A stretch of 64,000 nucleotides of DNA from an uncultured Pelagibacteraceae bacterium (lineage in GTDB: Bacteria > Pseudomonadota > Alphaproteobacteria > Pelagibacterales > Pelagibacteraceae), in contig CABYPZ010000003.1 of the NCBI GenBank assembly GCA_902521005.1, forward strand, positions 38,219 through 102,218. The letters run 5' to 3'. The notes below the pieces were generated by a model. That model ran no database searches and had not been told where the DNA came from. It saw nothing but the letters and a program-made list of their open reading frames with translations. Within the stretch, counting starts at the first letter, position 1. Each line of letters starts with the position of its first letter. Position numbers and translations under genes: made by a program. Positions 49,678-58,772 of the stretch are shown piece after piece.

Positions 49678-50648
49678 TGAAAGCAATTCAAATATCTAAA
49701 AATGGTGGACCTGAGGTCTTGGAATTAAAAGATATTTCTTTAGAGAATCCTAAAGATGATGAGGTAACGATTGAACATAAAGCAATTGGTCTCAATTACA
49801 TTGATACATATCATAGATCAGGTTTATACCCACTAAAACTTCCTTCTCCAATTGGATTAGAAGGAGCAGGTACAATTACTCAAGTTGGTTCATCTGTAAA
49901 TGGTTTTAAAATAGGTGATAAAGTATCATATGCTGGAGCACCTATCGGTTCATATTCAACCCATAGAAATTATCAAATTAAAAATCTTGTTAGAGTGCCA
50001 AATAATATAGATTTGGAGATAGCTGCAGCAATAATGACAAAAGGCTTAACAACATTTTATTTACTTCATAAAACATATCCAGTTAAAAAAGGTCAAACTA
50101 TTTTATTTCATGCAGCTGCTGGAGGTGTTGGTCAAATTTTTGGTCAGTGGGCAAAATCACTTGGATGCACTACTATTGGTACTGTTGGAACTGATGAAAA
50201 AATAGATCAAGCAATTAATAATGGCTATGATTTTGTAATTAATTACAATAAAGAAAACTTTGCCAAGAAGACTATGGAGATTACAAATGGAAAAGGTGTG
50301 CCAGTAGTTTATGATGGTGTAGGAAAAACTACTTTAGAAGGATCTCTAGAATGTTTAAGTACAAGAGGCATGATGGTATCATTTGGAAATGCTTCTGGAC
50401 CATTATCAGATATTAATGTTCCAAAGTATATTCAACCCAAAGGTCTATATTTAGTCAGGCCTGCAATGCAACAATATTTGAGCACAAGAGAGGAATTAGA
50501 TGAAGCGTCTAAAGTTTTATTTGAAAAAATTAGTTCTGAGCAAGTAAAAATAAAAATATTTAAAAAATATAATCTTAATAATGCCATGCAAGCTCATCAG
50601 GATTTGGAGTCGAGAAAAATTTTAGGTCCTGCTATAATTATTCCTTAA
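49677..50648 (+). CDS. qor: Quinone oxidoreductase / zinc-independent MDR family
   Basis: A 323-residue NADPH:quinone reductase of the medium-chain dehydrogenase family. Motifs are GLNYIDTYHRSGLYPLKLPSPIGLEGAGTI at the N-terminus and the nucleotide fold LFHAAAGGVGQIFGQWAKSLG near residues 143-163. No structural zinc Cys cluster is seen, which matches QOR rather than alcohol dehydrogenase. It overlaps pirin by 1 bp; its 3' end overlaps the convergent DUF2721 gene by 11 bp. Confidence 0.9.
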   Translation: MKAIQISKNGGPEVLELKDISLENPKDDEVTIEHKAIGLNYIDTYHRSGLYPLKLPSPIGLEGAGTITQVGSSVNGFKIGDKVSYAGAPIGSYSTHRNYQIKNLVRVPNNIDLEIAAAIMTKGLTTFYLLHKTYPVKKGQTILFHAAAGGVGQIFGQWAKSLGCTTIGTVGTDEKIDQAINNGYDFVINYNKENFAKKTMEITNGKGVPVVYDGVGKTTLEGSLECLSTRGMMVSFGNASGPLSDINVPKYIQPKGLYLVRPAMQQYLSTREELDEASKVLFEKISSEQVKIKIFKKYNLNNAMQAHQDLESRKILGPAIIIP

Positions 50649-51045
50649 ACTTTTCGTCCATATCAGATATGTGAAGTCTTAAAGCTTTAGTAGAAATTTG
50701 AATTTCTCTTATAAAAAATATTATTGAAGTCATCATCGATAAACAACAAGACCCAAAAATAATTCTTGCAACAAATAATTCCTCTAAATAAAGCGCAAAT
50801 ACAGTTACCATATTAAATAAAAATCCGAATGCACCAAACATTATTGAATATTTTAATACACTGATCCTTGCATTAAGATTATTAAGCTGATCTTTCCATT
50901 CTGGGGGTGTATGTTTCTCAAAAACATATTCATCATGTATCTTTCTAATCAAAGCGCTCAAGGTATGAAATCTAGTTGAATATACATTCATTATTAGAGG
51001 AATAGCTGGAAACATCAGCGCAACTACTGTGTAATCTATATTCAT
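50638..51045 (-). CDS. DUF2721-like membrane protein
   Basis: A 135-residue protein with three hydrophobic segments (about 5-20, 67-86 and 90-113) and a charged loop with TRFHTLSALIRKIHDEY and Q-x-x-x-L-N repeats. The pattern matches DUF2721, membrane proteins of unknown function found widely in proteobacteria. The start is 48 bp from the divergent ubiA. Family call is from pattern only. Confidence 0.65.
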   Translation of the reverse strand: MNIDYTVVALMFPAIPLIMNVYSTRFHTLSALIRKIHDEYVFEKHTPPEWKDQLNNLNARISVLKYSIMFGAFGFLFNMVTVFALYLEELFVARIIFGSCCLSMMTSIIFFIREIQISTKALRLHISDMDEKFKE

Positions 51046-51093
51046 GTCGATTAAATTTGCTTAATAAAAAAACTTTGTTATTTAATAATTTAT

Positions 51094-51969
51094 ATGTCTC
51101 ATATAAGCATCTTCTTTGAATTAACAAGACTAAAAAAACCAATTGGTTACATGCTTTTATTTTGGCCCTGTGCATGGGGTCTTACTTTAGCTTATGATTT
51201 CAATAATGGTTTTGATAATTATTTTTTTTATATTTTTTTATTTTTCTCTGGGGCGGTTCTAATGCGCTCAGCAGGATGTATAGTAAATGATATAGTTGAT
51301 CGAAATTATGATAAAAAAGTTGAGAGAACTAAAAATAGACCACTCGCTGCAAATAGAATTACTGTTAAATCAGCTTTGATAATTGCATTTATTCTATGTT
51401 TGTTTGCATTTCTTATTTTAATTAATTTTAATAATTTAACTATTATTCTAGCACTATGTTCTATGCCTTTTGCTTTTACTTATCCATTAATGAAAAGATT
51501 TACATATTGGCCACAACTTTTTTTAGGATTAACATTTAATTACGGCCTTTTATTAGGCTGGATATCTATACAAGAAGAAATAAGTTTTATTCCTTTTATA
51601 TTTTATTTTGGAGCCATATTTTGGACACTTGGTTATGACACGATTTATGGATATCAAGATATTAAGGATGATGAAATAATTGGGGTAAAATCTACATCAA
51701 TAAAATTTAAAAATAGTCCAAAAACTTTTATAAGTGTGTGCTATTTTTTATTTTTTTTATCTCTAATTTTAATTGGATATTTTATGAATTTTAATAATTT
51801 ATACTATTTACTTTTAATAATTCCTTTCTTTCATTTGTTTTTTTATCAAATAATAAATTTAGACATTGATAATAACAACTCATGTCATCAAAAATTTAAA
51901 AGTAATAATATTTTAGGTTTAATTATATTTTCAACAATTTTAATAGAAAAAAATAATTTATTTATATGA
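51094..51969 (+). CDS. ubiA: 4-hydroxybenzoate polyprenyltransferase
   Basis: UbiA attaches the polyprenyl tail to 4-hydroxybenzoate in ubiquinone synthesis. The 291-residue membrane protein has the two Asp-rich sites: GCIVNDIVDRNYDKKVERTKNRPLA (about residues 61-85) and DTIYGYQDIKDDEIIGVKSTS (about 185-205), and RLKKPIGYMLLFWPCAWG near the start. It overlaps the msbA-like gene by 4 bp. Ubiquinone would feed the bc1 complex encoded at 11-14 kb. Confidence 0.94.
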   Translation: MSHISIFFELTRLKKPIGYMLLFWPCAWGLTLAYDFNNGFDNYFFYIFLFFSGAVLMRSAGCIVNDIVDRNYDKKVERTKNRPLAANRITVKSALIIAFILCLFAFLILINFNNLTIILALCSMPFAFTYPLMKRFTYWPQLFLGLTFNYGLLLGWISIQEEISFIPFIFYFGAIFWTLGYDTIYGYQDIKDDEIIGVKSTSIKFKNSPKTFISVCYFLFFLSLILIGYFMNFNNLYYLLLIIPFFHLFFYQIINLDIDNNNSCHQKFKSNNILGLIIFSTILIEKNNLFI

Positions 51970-53708
51970 AAAGTTTTGACGTATTAAAAAGATTTTATAA
52001 TCAATATACCAAAAGACACTTGAAAAAAATATTTATTGCAGTTTTCTTTTCTGTAATGGTCGCAGGAAGCACTTCCTCAATTGCTTGGTTATTAGACCCT
52101 GCGATTGAAAAATTGTTTGTTAATAAAGATCAGACCTTAATTTATTTAATTCCAATTTTTATAGTTGTTGCTTTTACAACCAAAGGTCTATCACTATATA
52201 CCGCTAAAGTGCTACTAATAAATGTAGCTGAAGAGGTTAAAAAAAGTATTCAATCAGACATGATTAAAGCATTAATTAAATCGGATACTAAATTTATTGA
52301 AAGTAAACACTCTGGAAAATATATCTCAAATTTAAATTTTGATGTTGAATTAATAAAAAATGTTTTAAGTATTAATTTGTTAAATCTTATAAAAGACTCT
52401 TTAACCCTTTGTGGCTTGCTTGGTGTAATGTTTTACCAGAATTGGAAGTTATCTTTGGTAGCTATAATAATGATACCTTTAGCGTCCATAGCGGCTAAAA
52501 GCTTAGGTAAAAGAATGGGTAAAGTATCTACACAGGCTCAAGAAAGGTCAGGTTTTTTAAATAAACATCTGGTTGAAATATTTAAAAATCACAAGTTAAT
52601 TAAAATTTTCCAAAAGGAAAACTTTGAAAGTAATAGATCTGACGAGTTAATTTCAAGTTTAGCAAATAAAGTGAAAAAAATTAATACTGTTTATGTTAGA
52701 TCAACTCCTATTATGGAGACACTAACTGGTATTATGATAGCTTTCCTAATATTTTATTCAGGTAAATTAATAATGTCTGAAGAATTAGAAATTAATAATT
52801 TTTTTTCTTTCTTGGCGGCAATGATGTTGGCATATCAACCGGTTAGGTCATTAGCCACTTTGAATATAGGAATTCAACAAGGTATATCAGCAGGTAAAAG
52901 AATTATACCTATACTAGATATTAAAAATGAGATCACAAATAAAGAAGAATGTGATCCTATCAAATTAAGTAAAGGGGAAATAGTTTTTAATAATGTAAAT
53001 TTTTCTTATCTTAAAGATGCTGAACAAAAAACATTAAAAGCTGTTAATATATCAATTGAGGGAGGTAAAATTTCTGCATTTGTTGGTCATAGCGGAGCTG
53101 GGAAATCAACATTGCTAAATTTAATACCTAGATTTTATGATCCCGACAATGGGGAAATAAAAATTGATAATCAGTCTATACACAATGTTAAACTTAAATC
53201 TTTAAGGGAAAATATTTCAATTGTTAGCCAAGACACAACTTTATTTGACGATACAGTAATTAACAATATTAAATATGCAAATCTTGATGCAACTGATAAA
53301 GAGGTTTTTGAGGCAGCTGAATTAGCTTATGCAACAGAATTTATATCCAAACTTAAAGATGGTTATAATACAATTATTGGCGAAAATGGTGTGAGACTTT
53401 CTGGTGGAGAAAAGCAAAGACTTTCAATAGCTAGAGCAATTTTAAAAAAAACAAAAATTATTCTTTTAGATGAAGCAACATCTTCATTAGATGCTGAAAC
53501 AGAAAGCAAAATACAAAAAGCAATCAACCATTTAACAAAGGATAAAACATCTTTAATTATTGCACATAGATTATCAACAATTTTAAATTCAGATAAAATT
53601 TTTGTTTTAGACCAAGGTCAAGTAATAGATCAAGGTAATCACGATGATTTAATTAAAAAATCTATTATTTATAAAAACTTTTATGAAAAGCAGTTAAGAA
53701 AAGATTAA
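51966..53708 (+). CDS. msbA: ABC transporter, MsbA-like lipid exporter
   Basis: A 580-residue half-transporter: six membrane helices in the first ~310 residues and a nucleotide-binding domain with Walker A GHSGAGKSTLLNLIP (about 373-387), Q-loop VSQDTTLFDDTV, signature LSGGEKQRLSIARAIL and Walker B IILLDEATSSLD. Many exporters look alike, but the next three genes are waaA, lpxK and an LpxL-like acyltransferase, so flipping of lipid A core across the inner membrane is the likely job. It overlaps waaA by 1 bp. Confidence 0.85.
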   Translation: MKSFDVLKRFYNQYTKRHLKKIFIAVFFSVMVAGSTSSIAWLLDPAIEKLFVNKDQTLIYLIPIFIVVAFTTKGLSLYTAKVLLINVAEEVKKSIQSDMIKALIKSDTKFIESKHSGKYISNLNFDVELIKNVLSINLLNLIKDSLTLCGLLGVMFYQNWKLSLVAIIMIPLASIAAKSLGKRMGKVSTQAQERSGFLNKHLVEIFKNHKLIKIFQKENFESNRSDELISSLANKVKKINTVYVRSTPIMETLTGIMIAFLIFYSGKLIMSEELEINNFFSFLAAMMLAYQPVRSLATLNIGIQQGISAGKRIIPILDIKNEITNKEECDPIKLSKGEIVFNNVNFSYLKDAEQKTLKAVNISIEGGKISAFVGHSGAGKSTLLNLIPRFYDPDNGEIKIDNQSIHNVKLKSLRENISIVSQDTTLFDDTVINNIKYANLDATDKEVFEAAELAYATEFISKLKDGYNTIIGENGVRLSGGEKQRLSIARAILKKTKIILLDEATSSLDAETESKIQKAINHLTKDKTSLIIAHRLSTILNSDKIFVLDQGQVIDQGNHDDLIKKSIIYKNFYEKQLRKD

Positions 53709-54952
53709 TGTTATTGTTTTATAGAATTTTAATTAATCTAGTTCTTATACTATCCCCTATAATAATTTTATTTCGATTAATTAAAAAAAAGGAAGATCCA
53801 AAAAGATTTTTTGAAAAATTTGGTTTTCCATCAAAAAAAAGATTGTCTGGAAAAGTTATTTGGTTTCATGGTTCAAGTGTTGGTGAAATTTTAAGTATTA
53901 TGCCATTAATTGAAAAATTAGAAAAAAACAATAAAGTCAAACAAATACTTATAACCTCATCAACTTTGAGCTCATCTAAAGTTTTAGAAAAATATAAATT
54001 TAATAAAACGACTCATCAATTTTTCCCAATTGACTCAAATATAATAGTTAATAAATTTCTTAATTATTGGAAACCATCAGTTGTATTTTTTATAGAGTCT
54101 GAAATTTGGCCAAATGTAATTCACAATTTATATAAAAGAAAAATCAAAATAGCTCTCATAAATGCAAGGATAACAAATAAAACATTTAAAAAATGGTTTA
54201 AGTTATTAAATTTTTCAAAAAATATATTTAGTAAATTTGACCTTAGTTTATCCCAAAATAAAGAGACTGTTGTTTATTTGAGAAATCTTGGAACTCAAAA
54301 TATAAAAAATCTAGGAAATCTTAAATTTTCAGTAACAAAAAAAATTAAAATTAAAAATAAAATAAAAAATTTTAATCTTCTTAGTAATAAAAGAATTTTA
54401 TTTGGTGCTATTAGCACTCATTACAATGAGGAAATTTTTTGTGGGAAAATTCATTTAGAACTTAAAAATAAATATAAAAAATATATTTCGATTATGATTC
54501 CAAGACACATAAATAGAGCTGAAAGCATTAAGAAAGATTTAGAAAATTTAAAACTTAAAGTGCATTTACATAGTTCAAAAATTAAAATTAAAAATGATAT
54601 AGATGTATATTTAGTAGATACTTATGGTGAGACAAAAACTTTCTTAAACATGTGTAAGATTGTATACTTGGGTGGTTCAATTATTAAAAGAGGAGGCCAA
54701 AACCCCTTGGAAGCTGCAAGAAGTGGTTGTAAAGTTATGCATGGTTCAAATGTAGAGAATTTCAAAGAAATTTATGTATTATTAAATAAAATTGGAGTTT
54801 CTTCAAAAATAAAAAATGTTAGGGACGCAAAATTAATTATAAATAAAAATCTTCAAACCAAAATAAGACTGAAAAAAAATATAAATAAAATTAATTTACT
54901 AGGGAAAAAAATATTAAATAATATCGATTTAGAAATAAAAAATTTAATATAA
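53708..54952 (+). CDS. waaA: 3-deoxy-D-manno-octulosonic acid transferase
   Basis: WaaA (KdtA) adds Kdo to lipid IVA on the inner membrane. The 414-residue protein has an N-terminal membrane anchor (about 4-24), the donor-site WFHGSSVGEILSIMPLI with the conserved Glu, FIESEIWPNVIHNLYKR, INARITNKTFKKW, and a GT-B C-terminal domain with GGSIIKRGGQNPLEAARSGC. Its presence with lpxK and msbA implies a Kdo-bearing LPS. It overlaps both neighbours by 1 bp. Confidence 0.94.
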   Translation: MLLFYRILINLVLILSPIIILFRLIKKKEDPKRFFEKFGFPSKKRLSGKVIWFHGSSVGEILSIMPLIEKLEKNNKVKQILITSSTLSSSKVLEKYKFNKTTHQFFPIDSNIIVNKFLNYWKPSVVFFIESEIWPNVIHNLYKRKIKIALINARITNKTFKKWFKLLNFSKNIFSKFDLSLSQNKETVVYLRNLGTQNIKNLGNLKFSVTKKIKIKNKIKNFNLLSNKRILFGAISTHYNEEIFCGKIHLELKNKYKKYISIMIPRHINRAESIKKDLENLKLKVHLHSSKIKIKNDIDVYLVDTYGETKTFLNMCKIVYLGGSIIKRGGQNPLEAARSGCKVMHGSNVENFKEIYVLLNKIGVSSKIKNVRDAKLIINKNLQTKIRLKKNINKINLLGKKILNNIDLEIKNLI

Positions 54953-55878
54953 TGTTAATTAAAAAACCAAGATTCTGGGACTCAGAAAAAATTTCTATTT
55001 ATTCAATTATTTTATATCCCATTTCAATTATTTATTTTTTTTTATTAACTGTTATAAAAAAGTTAAAAAAAAATCAAAACTTTGAAATTCCTATTGTGTG
55101 TGTTGGGAACATTTATTTAGGTGGAACAGGTAAAACTCCTTTAGTTTATGAGATTTATAATATCTTAAATTCTATTGGAAAAAATCCAGCAATTATTAAA
55201 AAATATTACAATTACCTTGAAGATGAAATTTCATTACTCAAAAGTAAAAGTATAGTCTTTTCAGAAAAAAACCGATCATTAGCAATAAAAGAATTAATAG
55301 AAAACAAATATGATACTGCAATAATGGATGATGGTTTTCAAGATTTTTCAATTCAAAAAAACTTTTCAATTTTATGTTTTAATGAAAAACAATGGATAGG
55401 TAATGGATTATTAATACCTGCAGGACCACTTAGAGAAAATTTGAACTCCCTAAGTAGAGCAAATTGTATATTTATTAATGGTAAAAAAAACACAAATATA
55501 GAAAAACAAATAAATAAAATAAAAGAAAATAATATTTTTTATACTAAATATGTTCCAAAAAATATTTCAAATTTTTCTAACAAAAAAATTATAGCTTTTG
55601 CAGGAATAGGTAATCCAATAAATTTTTTTGAACTTATTAAAGACAATAACTTAAATCTTATAGATTATAGAAGTTTTCCTGACCATTATAATTTCTCAGA
55701 AAAAGATTTAAACGATCTAATATTAAAAGCAAAAAATAATGACGCAATATTATTAACAACTGAAAAAGATTATTTTAGAATCAATAATAGTTTTAAAAAT
55801 AGTATAGAAAAATTAGAAGTTGCATTAGAAATAGAAAATAAAGATAACTTTATAAAACTTTTAAAGGAAAATTTATGA
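54952..55878 (+). CDS. lpxK: Tetraacyldisaccharide 4'-kinase
   Basis: LpxK phosphorylates the lipid A disaccharide at the 4' position. The 308-residue protein has an N-terminal membrane helix (YPISIIYFFLLTVI), the P-loop VGNIYLGGTGKTPLVYEI (about residues 51-68), the MDDGFQDFSIQ motif, and LIPAGPLRENLNSLSRAN. It overlaps waaA by 1 bp and the acyltransferase by 4 bp, so the four LPS genes form one operon. Confidence 0.95.
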   Translation: MLIKKPRFWDSEKISIYSIILYPISIIYFFLLTVIKKLKKNQNFEIPIVCVGNIYLGGTGKTPLVYEIYNILNSIGKNPAIIKKYYNYLEDEISLLKSKSIVFSEKNRSLAIKELIENKYDTAIMDDGFQDFSIQKNFSILCFNEKQWIGNGLLIPAGPLRENLNSLSRANCIFINGKKNTNIEKQINKIKENNIFYTKYVPKNISNFSNKKIIAFAGIGNPINFFELIKDNNLNLIDYRSFPDHYNFSEKDLNDLILKAKNNDAILLTTEKDYFRINNSFKNSIEKLEVALEIENKDNFIKLLKENL

Positions 55879-56735
55879 AGACAATCAAATATTTTTTCGA
55901 ATTTATAATTATAAAATTTTTCTTTTTTATTTTTAAAATTTTTGGCTATAAAATATCTTCTACGATTGGAGAATTTTTAGGAAAATCTTTTGGACCTATT
56001 TTTAGATCAAATAATAAAATTTTAAATAATCTTGAAAAGTCAAACGTTGGAAGTTCTAATCATGAAAGAAATAAAATGATTAGTAATATGTGGGGTAACT
56101 ATGGAAGAATATTGTCAGAATATATTTTTCTTAATAAATTTAAAAATGGTGAATTAAATGACCATATTAAAATTAATGGTTTAAATAATTTAGATAAGAT
56201 TATTAAAGAAAAAAAACCTGTTGTATTTATTTCAGGTCATTTCAATAACTTTGAATTAATGGCAATGCAAATAGAAAACTATGGAGTAAAAGTTGCAGCG
56301 ATATATAGACCATTAAATAATTTTTTTTTAAATGGAACTATGGAGACAATTAGAAAAGAATATATTTGTAAAAATCAAATTAAAAAAGGCAGATCTGGAA
56401 CTAGAAAAATTTTAGAGGAGATTAAAAAAGGACATTCTATTGCTCTTATGATTGACCAGAGAGTTAGTGAAGGGGTCTCTGCAAAATTATTTGGTAGAAA
56501 TTGTTTAACTACAACTATACCTGCTCAATTGGTAAAAAAATACAATTGCGATGTGGTTCCAGTTTATGTTGAAAGAAAAAACAATACATATTTTGATATG
56601 TATTTTTATGAACCACTAAAATTTAATAAAGATAAATCTGTTTTGGATATAACTTCTGAATTAAATAAAGTGCTTGAAAAATTTATATTAAAAAACCCAA
56701 GTCAGTGGATTTGGTCCCACGATAGGTGGAAATAA
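55875..56735 (+). CDS. lpxL: Lipid A late acyltransferase, LpxL/LpxM (HtrB/MsbB)-like
   Basis: A 286-residue membrane-bound acyltransferase that adds a secondary acyl chain to Kdo-lipid A. The catalytic H-x4-E motif is SGHFNNFELMAMQI (about residues 120-133), followed by RPLNN and IDQRVSEGVSAKLFGRNCLTT. An N-terminal hydrophobic anchor is present. LpxL versus LpxM cannot be decided. One bp separates it from the end of the convergent DUF2093 gene. Confidence 0.87.
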   Translation: MKTIKYFFEFIIIKFFFFIFKIFGYKISSTIGEFLGKSFGPIFRSNNKILNNLEKSNVGSSNHERNKMISNMWGNYGRILSEYIFLNKFKNGELNDHIKINGLNNLDKIIKEKKPVVFISGHFNNFELMAMQIENYGVKVAAIYRPLNNFFLNGTMETIRKEYICKNQIKKGRSGTRKILEEIKKGHSIALMIDQRVSEGVSAKLFGRNCLTTTIPAQLVKKYNCDVVPVYVERKNNTYFDMYFYEPLKFNKDKSVLDITSELNKVLEKFILKNPSQWIWSHDRWK

Positions 56736-56736
56736 A

Positions 56737-56925
56737 TTAATTTTTATCTCTTTTCGAATTAGCCTCAATAAATGAATAATATGCCTCTTGTAGCTCAACA
56801 TTCCAATATGTGAGGTTTTCTAAACTAATTTTTTTTCCTGATATCGCACATAGCACATGATCACCATCCTCAACTATCTTAAAATTATTTGGAAGATATT
56901 TTAATTTTGCTAATTTTTTTAACAT
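56737..56925 (-). CDS. DUF2093 small protein
   Basis: A 62-residue protein with the DUF2093 pattern: AKLKYLPNNFKIVEDGDHVLCAISGKKISLENLTYWNVELQEAYYS in compressed form, with GDHVLCAISG and YWNVELQEAY as the most recognisable parts. These small cytosolic proteins are almost confined to alphaproteobacteria; function unknown. The start is set at ATG 56925, since a longer reading from 56985 would overlap purD by 39 bp and lack family similarity. Confidence 0.75.
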   Translation of the reverse strand: MLKKLAKLKYLPNNFKIVEDGDHVLCAISGKKISLENLTYWNVELQEAYYSFIEANSKRDKN

Positions 56926-56946
56926 TTTTAGTTTATAAACTATTAC

Positions 56947-58212
56947 ATGAATATTGGAATAATTGGAAGCGGAGGTCGAGAACACTCTATCTGCTTTAAA
57001 TTGAGAAAATCAAAAAAAATAAATAATTTATATTGTATACCAGGTAACGCTGGTACAGCTGAAATATCTGAAAATTTAAATGTCAACTACAACGATTTTA
57101 ACGAATTATATAAAATAGTTATAAAAAAAAATATTGATCTATTAATAATTGGACCTGAAGAACCTTTAGTTAACGGAATCGTTGATTTTTTTGAAAAGAA
57201 AAAAATAAAGGTATTCGGTCCAAGTAAAAAGGCTTCAAGGCTTGAAGGTTCAAAAGCATTTATGAAAAAATTGTGCAGAGATTTTGATATTCCTACAGCA
57301 AGATCAAAAGAGATAAAAAGTTCAAATAATATACAAAATATTCTTAAAAATTTTAAATTACCTATTGTAGTTAAATCAGACGGATTAGCTGCTGGTAAAG
57401 GTGTTACAATTTGTAAATCAAAAGAGAAGGCAATTAGAGATATAAAAGAAATATTAAGAGGAAAGTTTAAATCTTCTAAAAAAGTAATAGTTGAAGAATT
57501 TCTATCAGGAAAAGAAGCAAGTTACTTTGTTATAACTGATGGTAAAAATTATTTTCCTATAGGCACAGCTCAAGATCATAAAAGAATAGGAGAAAAAGAT
57601 ACTGGTCCTAATACTGGAGGAATGGGTGCATATTCTCCATCAAAATTAATCACAAGGGATGTTGAAAATAAAATTAAAAAAAAAATTATTGAACCAACAT
57701 TAAGGGGTCTCAGCAAAAAAGGTTGTCCTTATAAAGGAATTTTGTATGCAGGATTGATGATTGAAAATTCTAACCCAAAACTCATAGAGTATAATATTCG
57801 TTTTGGAGATCCGGAATGCCAAATAATAATGATGAGATTAAAAAATGATTTATTAGATTTAATTGAAGCATCAATCTACAAAAAGTTAAAAAGAAAAAAA
57901 ATTAGATGGACTAATGAAAAAGCTATTACAATTGTAGCTGCAAGTAAAGGATATCCAGGAAATTATAAAAAATTTAAAGAAATTAAAAATATAAAAAAAA
58001 TAAAATTAAATAAAAAAAAACAGTTATTTCATGCATCAACTATTAAAAAAAATAACAAATATTTTTCAAGTGGTGGAAGAGTTTTAAACTCAACAGTTTT
58101 AAATAAAAATCTAAAAGTAGCTAGGTCACAAGCATTGAAAATTTTAGATAATTTAGATTGGGAAAATAAATATTATAGAAGGGATATTGGTTATCAAGTG
58201 ATTGATAAATGA
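56947..58212 (+). CDS. purD: Phosphoribosylamine--glycine ligase
   Basis: PurD (GAR synthetase), the second step of purine synthesis. The 421-residue ATP-grasp enzyme has the N-terminal GIIGSGGREHSICFKL, the IIGPEEPLVNGIVDFFEK motif, the ATP-grasp segment VVKSDGLAAGKGVTI (about residues 141-155), IVEEFLSGKEASYF and the signature RFGDPECQ. Start chosen at the ATG giving the intact glycine-rich motif. It overlaps rsmD by 4 bp. Confidence 0.96.
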   Translation: MNIGIIGSGGREHSICFKLRKSKKINNLYCIPGNAGTAEISENLNVNYNDFNELYKIVIKKNIDLLIIGPEEPLVNGIVDFFEKKKIKVFGPSKKASRLEGSKAFMKKLCRDFDIPTARSKEIKSSNNIQNILKNFKLPIVVKSDGLAAGKGVTICKSKEKAIRDIKEILRGKFKSSKKVIVEEFLSGKEASYFVITDGKNYFPIGTAQDHKRIGEKDTGPNTGGMGAYSPSKLITRDVENKIKKKIIEPTLRGLSKKGCPYKGILYAGLMIENSNPKLIEYNIRFGDPECQIIMMRLKNDLLDLIEASIYKKLKRKKIRWTNEKAITIVAASKGYPGNYKKFKEIKNIKKIKLNKKKQLFHASTIKKNNKYFSSGGRVLNSTVLNKNLKVARSQALKILDNLDWENKYYRRDIGYQVIDK

Positions 58213-58772
58213 GAATTATTTCAGGATTATATAAAGGTAAAAAAATTTTATTACCCACAGATAAAAATACTAGACCTTTGAAAGATCTAACAAAAGAATC
58301 GATTTTTAATCTAATTATCCATTCAAAATTTTCAAAAATAGAATTAGAAAAATCAAATGTATTAGATCTTTTTGCAGGTTCTGGATCCTTTGGGTTGGAA
58401 TGTTTATCAAGAAAGGCAAATTTTGTTACATTTGTTGAAAATTATGGATCGGTTGTAAAAATACTAAAAAATAACATTAAAACTTTTAAAATTGATAAAA
58501 ATTATGAAATCATTGAAGAGGACATTTTTAATAATAATTTTTTTCAAAATATTAACAAAAAATTTGATTTAATTTTTTTAGATCCTCCTTATAAAGAAGA
58601 ACGTATAGATTTTATTTTAGAAAATATTATTAAGAATAAAATCATTAATAAAAAAGGATTGGTTATTTTACATAGAAATAAAAAAACTAAAGATCATTTC
58701 AGTGATAAATTAAAAATAGTAGAAAATAGAACCTACGGTATTTCCAAAATATATTTAATAAAGCTAAGATAA
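58209..58772 (+). CDS. rsmD: 16S rRNA (guanine(966)-N(2))-methyltransferase
   Basis: A 187-residue rRNA methyltransferase. It has the N-terminal MRIISGLYKGKKILLP, RPLKDLTKESIFNLI, the SAM motif VLDLFAGSGSFGLECLSR (about 54-71), a FVENYGSVVKILKNNI segment and the catalytic DPPY in LIFLDPPYKEE. It is coupled to purD and its end overlaps convergent pgi by 9 bp. Confidence 0.94.
   Translation: MRIISGLYKGKKILLPTDKNTRPLKDLTKESIFNLIIHSKFSKIELEKSNVLDLFAGSGSFGLECLSRKANFVTFVENYGSVVKILKNNIKTFKIDKNYEIIEEDIFNNNFFQNINKKFDLIFLDPPYKEERIDFILENIIKNKIINKKGLVILHRNKKTKDHFSDKLKIVENRTYGISKIYLIKLR

Noticed and set aside
56926..56985. Longer start for the DUF2093 gene
   Set aside because: It would overlap purD by 39 bp and adds residues with no family similarity; ATG at 56925 fits the family length.
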